Shown piece after piece: positions 7,467 to 13,773 of a stretch of DNA of 14,346 nucleotides. Position numbers and translations under genes: made by a program. Source of the stretch: Sulfurimonas sp. (GTDB lineage Bacteria; Campylobacterota; Campylobacteria; Campylobacterales; Sulfurimonadaceae). Each line of letters starts with the position of its first letter. Positions within the stretch are counted from its first letter, which is position 1. The stretch covers positions 1 to 14,346 of the forward strand of contig JAQIBW010000015.1 of NCBI GenBank assembly GCA_027858865.1. The letters are read 5' to 3'. The notes beneath the pieces were generated by a model that made no database searches, had not been told where the DNA came from, and saw nothing but the letters and a program-made list of their open reading frames with translations.

Positions 7467-7796
7467 TTATTCACAAGAAGCAGCACTGATCATTTGAGCA
7501 TAATTTGGGGTATTTTCCTTACCTATGAACGTATAAGTTCCTATGCTGATAGTGTAGTTAGAGTTGTTAACATCAACTCCGTTACATTGCACTGTTTTGT
7601 TCTGGTTGAACTTCAGAACAACGTTTAGCATCTTATCTCTTTGAGCATTACTATATGCATTAAATGTAACAGCACCTAAAACGATTATTAAAACTACAGC
7701 GGTAACCATAGTTTTTTGATGACGAGTGAGTTCTGTGAAGTAGTGTAGAGCTAAAAAGAAAAAGCCTACAATTACTAGTCCTGCAATATATGCCAC
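7467..7796 (-). CDS. Small membrane protein downstream of murC
   Basis: A 109-residue protein I do not recognise. Two hydrophobic helices (about residues 3-18 and 29-47) are separated by a short basic/aromatic loop (YFTELTRHQK). They are followed by a polar domain of about 60 residues containing only two cysteines, one near residue 71 (VQCNGVD) and one at the penultimate position. If this domain is periplasmic these two could form a disulfide. The start codon is GTG, and its G is shared with the TAG stop of murC (TAGTG), which implies translational coupling. Its place after murC hints at a link to envelope biogenesis, but no motif supports any function. Confidence 0.75.
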   Translation of the reverse strand: MAYIAGLVIVGFFFLALHYFTELTRHQKTMVTAVVLIIVLGAVTFNAYSNAQRDKMLNVVLKFNQNKTVQCNGVDVNNSNYTISIGTYTFIGKENTPNYAQMISAASCE

Positions 7797-9109
7797 TAAG
7801 CTGTCCCTCTTATTTGGTAAGTTATATCTCCGGCACCGAAACCTATGATAAGACCTTTATCTAAAGTTTTCAGTGTTTCCTTATCTTTAATAACAGTTAT
7901 GTTGTTATTTGCTCTATGTATATTGTCTGCCATGATAAGGTTATAATTTTTAAACTTCTCTTTGAAGTCGATGTCACGAGGAGCTTCGCCCGCTGACCAT
8001 ACAGGAAGTATGATAAGCTCTCCAGCACCTTCAAAACATTTTATAAACTCTTCAAGGTTGTCAATCGTGCGAGAATATTTATGTGGTTGCCAGATAGCTG
8101 TGATTTTATCAAAACCTTTTAGGAGTGCATACTCTTTTACAGATTCAAAAGTTGCTCTTATCTCTGTCGGATGGTGACCATAATCATCAATGATAACAGT
8201 GTCAGATTCAGCACCAACAATATCAAAACGTTTTTTGATACCTTTAAATGTAAGAAGCTTAGCTCTTATCTCTTCAATATCCATAGATTCATTAGCAGCT
8301 AGAATTGCTAATGCTGCATCTAATGCGATATGCTTACCAAATCCCCATACATCAAATGAGCCCATATCTTTAAGAGTAAATCTTGTGTGAGGTTCATCTT
8401 GAATGAGAACAAACTCTATGTTTGTAATATCTGTGCTTGGATATAACCAGTGAGCATCTACTTCATCTTTAAGAGTGCTTAAGAAGGGATCTTCTGCATT
8501 TAAAACACGACACGGTGCTGAGTTTATAAAAGTTTTGTATGAATTATAAAACAGTTCATAGTTGTAGTCATAGTACTCCATATGCTCAGGTTCAGCATTG
8601 ATAACTATAGCACAGTGAGGATTTGAGTTAATAAAACTTCCATCACTCTCATCAGCTTCAAAAAGCATAATATCGTTAGTTTCATCATATCTTACATTTG
8701 AGCCAAATGCTTTTGATTCTGCACCGATAATCGCAGAACCATTCATAATAGCTGTTAAAATTGCAGTAGTTGTACTTTTACCGTGAGCACCTGCAACTGA
8801 GTAGACTTTTGAAGTATTAAGGATTTGAAGTAGTGCTTCACGACGAGCTAGTACTTCTATACCTTTTTCTTTTGCTGCTATGATTTCCGGATTATCAGGG
8901 CGAATGATTGCTGAATGAACTACCAAATCTTGAGAGTTTATAGCATCTTCGTTATGTGGAACTGTAACTTTTATACCCAAGTTACGGAGGGTTTTGGTAG
9001 TTACACTGTCAGAAATATCTGAACCACTAACTTCATGCCCTTTGTAGTGCATGTATTGTGCTAAACCAGATATACCTATTCCACCAATCCCGATAAAATG
9101 AATTTTCAT
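7796..9109 (-). CDS. murC: UDP-N-acetylmuramate-L-alanine ligase MurC
   Basis: A 437-residue MurC, which ligates L-alanine to UDP-MurNAc in the cytoplasm using ATP. Visible motifs: the N-terminal IGIGGIGISGLAQ Rossmann loop, ATP-binding GAHGKSTTT (residues 107-115, Lys111), the EADESDGSF motif (151-159), INAEPEHMEYY (about 170-180), the RFD segment (294-296), and DDYGHHPTEI (308-317). It is shorter than the E. coli enzyme (about 490 residues). Two usually invariant asparagines of the mid-region (HNxxN) appear as HIALD (260-264), and the segment after EPEHMEYY is shortened, so this is a divergent branch; the ATP and UDP-MurNAc motifs are intact and function is not in doubt. Its ATG overlaps the upstream gene's TGA (ATGA), and it is the third gene of the dapC block. 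Confidence 0.95.
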   Translation of the reverse strand: MKIHFIGIGGIGISGLAQYMHYKGHEVSGSDISDSVTTKTLRNLGIKVTVPHNEDAINSQDLVVHSAIIRPDNPEIIAAKEKGIEVLARREALLQILNTSKVYSVAGAHGKSTTTAILTAIMNGSAIIGAESKAFGSNVRYDETNDIMLFEADESDGSFINSNPHCAIVINAEPEHMEYYDYNYELFYNSYKTFINSAPCRVLNAEDPFLSTLKDEVDAHWLYPSTDITNIEFVLIQDEPHTRFTLKDMGSFDVWGFGKHIALDAALAILAANESMDIEEIRAKLLTFKGIKKRFDIVGAESDTVIIDDYGHHPTEIRATFESVKEYALLKGFDKITAIWQPHKYSRTIDNLEEFIKCFEGAGELIILPVWSAGEAPRDIDFKEKFKNYNLIMADNIHRANNNITVIKDKETLKTLDKGLIIGFGAGDITYQIRGTA

Positions 9110-9615
9110 ACGCTTACTCCCTCGTTTATTTGGGATTTATCTAGCAATTTTTGTGCCTCTTTTGTGAAAGCACTTATGTAAAATGTACCCGCATTTTGAG
9201 TTGCATCCATGTCCGCAATTTTTGTCATAAAGTCGTCCAGATTTATATTTTCTGCAGAAGCTATCCAGTGAAATTTTAATGCATTAGAAAATTGCTCATC
9301 TTTTGTAAGTCCACTTAGCACTTCAAACAAAGCACTTGCATCTGAGATGTTACCAGAGTGATAGTACTCCATAGCGTATTCATAAAGTGCTCTAAGAGTT
9401 GCAAAATCTTGAACTTCATTTATATCCATAACTCTGTGAGCTTCAAGTGTATCTGTTAGTTTTTCTAAAGCTAAGTCTAAGATATTTGCATAAAAATCTT
9501 GCAACATGTCTTCATCAAACCTATCGTAAGCTCTTTGTTCTAAAACATAAAGAGATGCTATGTCTGAGTTCTTTTGTGCCTCTAATATTTTGGCTTTTAA
9601 ATCTTCTATGCTCAT
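9106..9615 (-). CDS. Helical protein between dapC and murC, unknown function
   Basis: A 169-residue soluble, acidic, almost entirely helical protein that I do not recognise. Repeated patterns such as ALYEYAMEYYHSGNISDASALFEVLSG suggest one or more TPR-like helix pairs, so a scaffold or protein-protein role is possible. There are no membrane segments and no cysteines. A GTG at 9624 could extend it by three residues. I prefer the ATG at 9615 because AGGAG lies 8 nt before it and because that ATG forms the usual ATGA overlap with the dapC stop; the GTG would sit against the ribosome binding site. The gene also overlaps the murC start by 4 nt. It is thus locked between DapC and MurC, both of the peptidoglycan precursor pathway. 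Confidence 0.82.
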   Translation of the reverse strand: MSIEDLKAKILEAQKNSDIASLYVLEQRAYDRFDEDMLQDFYANILDLALEKLTDTLEAHRVMDINEVQDFATLRALYEYAMEYYHSGNISDASALFEVLSGLTKDEQFSNALKFHWIASAENINLDDFMTKIADMDATQNAGTFYISAFTKEAQKLLDKSQINEGVSV

Positions 9616-10748
9616 GATAAACACTCCTTTATTCTTTTTAATGCACTTCTTGTTTTGTCTTCGTCTTCAACTAAAGCTATTCTTATGAAGTCTTTTCCAG
9701 GGTTTTCTCCTTGGGAATCATCTCTTGCTAAGTATTCACCGGGTAAAACTTTTACATTGTACTCTTTATATAGCTTTTTTGTAAATTCCAAAGGATTTTC
9801 AACTTTTAACCAGATGTAAAATGTAGCCTCTGGGATTTTAATGCCTAGTATCTCTTTGGCAATAGCAAAGTTTTTTTTGTATATTTTTCTAGCTGCTTCT
9901 ACATGTATTTCTTCTCTCCATGCTATTGCTGCTGCACTTTGAAGAGGAAGCGGAGATGCGCAACCTACATAAGTTCTGTACTTCATATACTCTTTTAAAA
10001 TATTTTTATCACCTGCTATAAATCCTGAACGAAGTCCTGGTGCAGATGAGCGTTTTGATATAGAATTTACTACCAATATATTTTTAAAATTAAAATTCCC
10101 AGCATACATTGAAGCTTCTAAAAGTGATGGTATCTTAGCATCTGTATAGAGTTCACTGTAACACTCATCATTTATAAGTACAAAGTTATGCTTTAGACTT
10201 AGTTTCACCCACTCTGCAAGCTCTTTCAGTGTCAAGACTGAAGATGTAGGATTGTTTGGAAAGTTGATGATTACAAGATCACACTTACTTAACTCTTTTT
10301 CGTCAACTTCTGGTTTAAAGTTGTTACTCTCATTTAAGTTAAAAAGTATCATTTTGGCTTTTGAAGCTATAGCTGCACCTTCATATATTTGATAAAAAGG
10401 ATTTGTAAAAGCCATAACAGGATTTTCTTTATCAAAAAGTAAAAACTGAGGAAAGTTAAAAAGTACTTCACGAGTTCCAAAAGTAGGAATAATCTCATCA
10501 TCCCTTAGCTCAACTCCAAATCTTTTCTTAACAAAACCTCTTTGAGCTTCTCTTAAGTTTTCCTCACCTGAAGTTTTTGGATATTTCTTGAGTAAGTAAG
10601 CATTATCACCAAGTGTATTTTGTATAAATGCTGGAGTCTCAAACTGTGGTTCACCGATTGTTAAAGCCGATGGAGCATAGTTAGAGTTGGGTACAATGTC
10701 TTCAAGTAAATCGTTTAGTTTTTCAAATGGATATGGTTCAAAATTCAT
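9612..10748 (-). CDS. dapC: PLP aminotransferase, probable succinyldiaminopimelate aminotransferase
   Basis: A 378-residue fold-type I class I/II aminotransferase. Visible elements: the substrate-side IGEPQFETP segment (about 31-39), NFPNNPTS (162-169), the pyridine-binding Asp in INDECYSEL (Asp194), the PLP lysine in NSISKRSSAPGLRSGF (Lys232), and a C-terminal Arg in DFIRIALV (Arg356) for the substrate carboxylate. The overall pattern resembles the DapC branch, which makes N-succinyl-LL-2,6-diaminopimelate for lysine and peptidoglycan synthesis. Placement upstream of murC supports that role. Other class I aminotransferase activities cannot be excluded without a tree. It is the first gene of a four-gene overlapping block. 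A TATAAT -10 lies on its coding strand at 10776-10781. Confidence 0.8.
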   Translation of the reverse strand: MNFEPYPFEKLNDLLEDIVPNSNYAPSALTIGEPQFETPAFIQNTLGDNAYLLKKYPKTSGEENLREAQRGFVKKRFGVELRDDEIIPTFGTREVLFNFPQFLLFDKENPVMAFTNPFYQIYEGAAIASKAKMILFNLNESNNFKPEVDEKELSKCDLVIINFPNNPTSSVLTLKELAEWVKLSLKHNFVLINDECYSELYTDAKIPSLLEASMYAGNFNFKNILVVNSISKRSSAPGLRSGFIAGDKNILKEYMKYRTYVGCASPLPLQSAAAIAWREEIHVEAARKIYKKNFAIAKEILGIKIPEATFYIWLKVENPLEFTKKLYKEYNVKVLPGEYLARDDSQGENPGKDFIRIALVEDEDKTRSALKRIKECLS

Positions 10749-10775
10749 ATATTATCGCTTATTTAAATTAGTGCA

Positions 10776-10781
10776 ATTATA
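10776..10781 (-). promoter_or_regulatory. Candidate -10 element for dapC operon
   Basis: The minus strand reads TATAAT, a perfect -10 match, within AAGATATAATTGC. It is 28 nt before the dapC ATG, leaving a leader of about 20 nt. There is no clear -35, as is common in this phylum. The 93-nt gap to the divergent cytochrome gene must hold promoters in both directions. Confidence 0.5.
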
Positions 10782-10841
10782 TCTTAAATGTATTAGAAGT
10801 ACTTTAACGCTATTCTTATAAAAAGCAAAAAGGAATCAAGT

Positions 10842-11252
10842 ATGAAGATAGTATTGTCAGTAGCATTAGTACTTTTATTAGTCGGGTGTAGTGAAGAGTC
10901 TAAGCAAGAAGTTCAAAAAAGCGAAGCAAAGCAAGTTGTACAGCAAACTGCTTCTGTGGTAAAAGTAGCTGTTAAGGAACCTGCTCCTGTAACTCCTATT
11001 GCTGTAGCCGCTCCAGATGCAAAGGCCATATTTAAAGTCTGTGCTAGTTGTCATGGTCAAAAAGGTGAGAAAGTTGCACTTGGAAAATCAAAAGTTATCA
11101 AAGGTTGGAATCCTCAAGAAGTGAAAATTGCGCTTAAAGGTTACAAAGATGGATCTTATGGTGGACCTATGAAGAGTGTTATGAAAGGACAGGCAGATAA
11201 ACTAGATGATGAGCAGATATCAGCTCTTGGAGAATATATTTCTAAACTCTAG
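10842..11252 (+). CDS. Monohaem c-type cytochrome lipoprotein
   Basis: A 136-residue exported class I cytochrome c. The N-terminus is a lipoprotein signal peptide with lipobox LLLVGC, Cys16 being the lipidated residue. A linker of about 40 residues rich in K, V, A and P follows (about 17-58). The haem domain has one CASCH motif (Cys67, Cys70, His71), and the sixth ligand is probably Met110 or Met114 in GGPMKSVM. The DAKAIFKVCASCHGQKGE start and LSEEQISALGEYI-like end fit the cytochrome c553 type. It likely shuttles electrons in the periplasm, tethered to a membrane; the partner oxidase or reductase is not in the window. AAAAAGGA precedes the ATG. This is one of only two plus-strand genes here. 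Confidence 0.92.
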   Translation: MKIVLSVALVLLLVGCSEESKQEVQKSEAKQVVQQTASVVKVAVKEPAPVTPIAVAAPDAKAIFKVCASCHGQKGEKVALGKSKVIKGWNPQEVKIALKGYKDGSYGGPMKSVMKGQADKLDDEQISALGEYISKL

Positions 11253-11293
11253 CTTAAACTGTCTATGAACTATTATTCATTTATTTTAAATTT

Positions 11294-11326
11294 ATAGTAA
11301 GTATAGTATACTTTTATACTTATTAT
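11294..11326 (+). promoter_or_regulatory. AT-rich hairpin before the 46-codon ORF
   Basis: Bases 11294-11305 pair with 11315-11326 to give a 12-bp stem with one G-U pair, around a 9-nt loop. It ends directly before the AAAGGA ribosome binding site at 11327-11332 of the small downstream ORF. It could be a terminator for the cytochrome transcript, although no T run follows, or a control element of the small ORF. The stem is nearly all A-T, so it would be weak. Confidence 0.35.
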
Positions 11327-11342
11327 AAAGGAATAGAATACT

Positions 11343-11483
11343 ATGAAACATACTTATCTCTCACAAACTGTAATAGAAGAAGCGTTAAAAGATCATTCGA
11401 TTACTGAAAATGAGGCTGCTAAACTTAAAAAGAAGATTGATTGTCAATCAACTATATTTAAGTTTACTCATAAAGAGGACTAA
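11343..11483 (+). CDS. Small hypothetical protein (46 residues)
   Basis: A 46-codon ORF, ATG to TAA, reading MKHTYLSQTVIEEALKD at its start. It is polar and lysine/glutamate rich with one cysteine (Cys34) and looks helical; there is no signal peptide or membrane segment. I do not recognise it. Support comes from an AAAGGA ribosome binding site (11327-11332, 10 nt before the ATG) and from how neatly it fills the gap: it ends 9 nt before the stop of the convergent adenylyltransferase gene. It follows the cytochrome gene by 90 nt on the same strand. It may be a chance ORF; conservation in relatives would decide. Confidence 0.5.
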   Translation: MKHTYLSQTVIEEALKDHSITENEAAKLKKKIDCQSTIFKFTHKED

Positions 11484-11492
11484 TATTTAAGC

Positions 11493-12164
11493 TTATTGCT
11501 TAGGTAGTCCAAATTTTTGAGTAATTAACTCGCCTTCTTCATTAAAAAATAGATAGTAAAGAATATCTTTTTTAACATTTAATCCAGCAAGATACCTTAG
11601 AGCCAAGTTCGCCTGTAGAGATGCAATGTGCATAACTATAGGTGCAGCTATGCCCGCTGGCGTTTTTTGAATGATTTTAAATGCATCTGTAAAAGATGAC
11701 TCTTCTATAAAACATACCTGACCATGAAAAGCTTCAACACTTCCGTAAACCCAGGGTAAATTTTTGCTTTTTGCATACGCATTTATCTCAGCGCGAGTTG
11801 GAAGATTATCAGTAGCATCTATGATTAGGTCAACCTTAATGTTCTTTTTGCAAAACTCTTCAAAATTACACTCATGAGCTATGGCTTTAACGTAAGGACA
11901 TCTCTCCTCTATAAGCTGAGCATTTAGTACAGCCTTATTTTTACCTTCATCACCAACTTTAAAAGCTATTTGACGATGAATGTTGTGAAGAGATACTTCA
12001 TCAAAATCAACCATGTGAATCTCACCGATACCACTAGCACCCAAAGCGAAAGCTAGAGAACTTCCTAATCCACCTGAACCAATAATAGCGATTTTCTTAG
12101 TTTGTAGAAGATGTTGAGTATCTTCTCCCCATAGTTGCACCTGACGGTGAAAAAAATTCATCAT
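11493..12164 (-). CDS. ThiF/MoeB/HesA-type E1-like adenylyltransferase, zinc-less
   Basis: A 223-residue E1-like protein. It keeps the adenylation machinery of MoeB/ThiF: the N-terminal HRQVQLWG with Arg7, glycine loop GSGGLGS (29-35), the acidic residue Asp53 in MVDFDEVSLHNIHRQ with Arg64, a lysine in GKNKAV (Lys75 or 77), and DATDN (116-120). MoeB and ThiF normally carry two CxxC pairs binding zinc; here the only cysteines are 89, 99, 105 and 151 and no CxxC exists. The position of the MoeB active-region cysteine before AGVMAP is a Lys-Thr-Pro. It could still adenylate a ubiquitin-like protein C-terminus or act on tRNA or a peptide, but sulfur transfer through those cysteines is not possible. 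No MoaD or ThiS partner is in the window. It is the last gene of the metX block, 12 nt after the phosphatase. Confidence 0.88.
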   Translation of the reverse strand: MMNFFHRQVQLWGEDTQHLLQTKKIAIIGSGGLGSSLAFALGASGIGEIHMVDFDEVSLHNIHRQIAFKVGDEGKNKAVLNAQLIEERCPYVKAIAHECNFEEFCKKNIKVDLIIDATDNLPTRAEINAYAKSKNLPWVYGSVEAFHGQVCFIEESSFTDAFKIIQKTPAGIAAPIVMHIASLQANLALRYLAGLNVKKDILYYLFFNEEGELITQKFGLPKQ

Positions 12165-12176
12165 CTTTAACCCTTT

Positions 12177-12794
12177 TTATTTTGCTAATTGTTGTATTGT
12201 ACTTAAATTACCGTAACTTCTAGATTTGTAGTCTATAAGAAAATCGCCTTTTCCTCTACCTTTTGAAAAGCTACTTCTATATCCAAAACCTTCAACCATA
12301 AATCTTGTTTTTTGTCTTGCATCTTCAGTCTTCCATTGTTCATATTCTACTCTATAAAGGGCACTATACATTTGTGCTCTTCCTGTTCCATGATAGCAAT
12401 GAATTAAAACTGGGTAGTTATCTTTGTTATCAAGAACTTCAAAAACTTTAGTTAGAGTTTTTTTAGTTGGTACTTGTCCTGATGGAATATTTACATGTTG
12501 TATATTTAGATTGTTTTTTTTGTTGATTTTGCTTATAGCATTATCTTCTGCATCTATATGCTTTTGTTGTGCTGGATTAAGTGCATCTTGAACACCTGGA
12601 TCCATTAGGTCTATAACAGTTTTTATCTTCTTGTCTAGCAAATAACTCTCTAGCCTTGAGGGACTTATAAGAGCAGACTTGTAAACCTTATCTTTACTTA
12701 TCTCTTCAAAACGGTAGTTAAAATGTACATGGTAAACATAGTAAGCAGCAATTGCTAAAATAACTACTGCTAAAATTTTAAATATTTTTTTCAT
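12177..12794 (-). CDS. Membrane-anchored tyrosine/dual-specificity phosphatase-like protein
   Basis: A 205-residue cysteine phosphatase of the DSP/PTP fold. The P-loop is HCYHGTGR (residues 132-139), with nucleophile Cys133 and Arg139, a complete CX5R. A possible general acid lies in the IDLMDPG segment (about 61-67), although which aspartate acts is unclear. Residues about 5-20 form a single hydrophobic helix after MKK, a signal anchor, so the catalytic domain is predicted to face the periplasm. Substrate is unknown: phosphotyrosine, phosphoserine, or a phosphorylated small molecule are all possible. The ATG overlaps the TGA of the nitrilase-fold gene (ATGA). Confidence 0.85.
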   Translation of the reverse strand: MKKIFKILAVVILAIAAYYVYHVHFNYRFEEISKDKVYKSALISPSRLESYLLDKKIKTVIDLMDPGVQDALNPAQQKHIDAEDNAISKINKKNNLNIQHVNIPSGQVPTKKTLTKVFEVLDNKDNYPVLIHCYHGTGRAQMYSALYRVEYEQWKTEDARQKTRFMVEGFGYRSSFSKGRGKGDFLIDYKSRSYGNLSTIQQLAK

Positions 12795-13585
12795 GATTCT
12801 CTTTTTCTGATGGTCTCTTTAAAACCCCAAGAGCGTCTGGAGCTAGTAACGTCGGTATGACTCATATCTACTATCATAAGCTCTTCTTTGTTTCCTAGAT
12901 GGTTTAGAAGTTCACCGTTTGGAGATGCTAAAAGTGAGTCTCCATAAAACTTCCAGTCGAAATCTTTATCAGTATAACTGCCTATGCGATTAGCTCTTAA
13001 AATGTAGCAGTTATGCGCAAAAGCACGAGAGAGGATTAGACTTTTCCATCTCTCATACGAGTCAAACGTAGAAACACTTGGAAGTAAAATACAGTCTATA
13101 TTTTTGCTTGAGAGTCCAGCAAAAATTTCATCAAAATGCAACTCAAAACCACTCATAAGGGCAAACTTAAATCCATCTACTTTAAAAACCATTGGCGATT
13201 CAATGGCTTTTACTTCATTTGCAAAAAACTTCTCTTCATTCCAATGAGAGTAGTTTATAAGAAGTTGTTGTTGATAATAAGCAGTAGAAGAGGGGGCAAA
13301 CTTTGCTATGGTTTTATAAACTTGTTGTTTTTTTACAATGACAAGAGGAGCAATTATTGTCATGTTATATGTAGAAGAGAGTTCTCTTAAAACCTTACTT
13401 TGATGCTCGGCTTGCTCTTTTATCATAGAAACAGATAGACTCTCTAACTCTTTAAAAAAAGGATTTAAAATATATTCGCCAAGAAGAAGAACTTTTACGC
13501 CTTTGCTGTTTGCAATTCTAATATAGTTGTATAGTTTTGTACTACTCATTCCCTGTGCGCTGAGTTGCAGTACCGCACAACGCAT
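12791..13585 (-). CDS. Nitrilase-superfamily protein lacking catalytic Cys and Lys
   Basis: A 264-residue carbon-nitrogen hydrolase fold protein of normal family length. The N-terminal MRCAVLQLSAQ strand, the Glu37 in LLLGEYIL, the LLPSVST strand (168-173), the SRAFAHNCYILRANRIG segment (about 186-202) and the DSLLASPNGELL segment (216-227) all fit the family. The catalytic triad is not complete: the lysine region reads AYYQQQLLI (102-110) with no lysine, and where the nucleophile cysteine belongs (normally ICYDxRFPE) it reads MSGFELHFDE (144-153), aligning Gly145 with the cysteine. It is therefore probably not an active amidase in the usual way. A sensory, structural or altered activity is possible. 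It overlaps xseB by one base (TGATG) and the phosphatase by four. Confidence 0.85.
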   Translation of the reverse strand: MRCAVLQLSAQGMSSTKLYNYIRIANSKGVKVLLLGEYILNPFFKELESLSVSMIKEQAEHQSKVLRELSSTYNMTIIAPLVIVKKQQVYKTIAKFAPSSTAYYQQQLLINYSHWNEEKFFANEVKAIESPMVFKVDGFKFALMSGFELHFDEIFAGLSSKNIDCILLPSVSTFDSYERWKSLILSRAFAHNCYILRANRIGSYTDKDFDWKFYGDSLLASPNGELLNHLGNKEELMIVDMSHTDVTSSRRSWGFKETIRKRES

Positions 13586-13773
13586 CAGTTATTCTTTATT
13601 TCGTTGATTTTTATTACGGCATCTTCGAGTATTTTACTGGCATCAGCCAACTCTTTCATACCTTTTTCATATGCTTTTACACTGTTTTGCAATGTTATTT
13701 CAGGATTCATAAGAGTCTCTAAAGTTTTTTTTGCATTTTCTAGTTTTGTCTCAAAATCTTGTGTCTTACTCAT
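13585..13773 (-). CDS. xseB: Exodeoxyribonuclease VII small subunit
   Basis: A 62-residue XseB, the small subunit that with XseA forms exonuclease VII, which degrades single-stranded DNA to oligonucleotides. The helical FETKLENAKKTLETLMNPEITLQNSVKAYEKGM pattern (residues about 7-40), with its hydrophobic heptads and the LEDAVIKI end, is typical of the family, as is the length. XseA is not in this window. The gene starts inside the end of metX (8-nt overlap) and its stop overlaps the next ATG by one base, so it is translationally linked to genes of unrelated function. Confidence 0.92.
   Translation of the reverse strand: MSKTQDFETKLENAKKTLETLMNPEITLQNSVKAYEKGMKELADASKILEDAVIKINEIKNN

Noticed and set aside
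11488..11502. Five-base stem (TAAGC/GCTTA) between the convergent small ORF and E1-like gene
   Set aside because: Too short, no T run on either side, and it overlaps the end of the E1-like coding region; expected by chance in AT-rich DNA.
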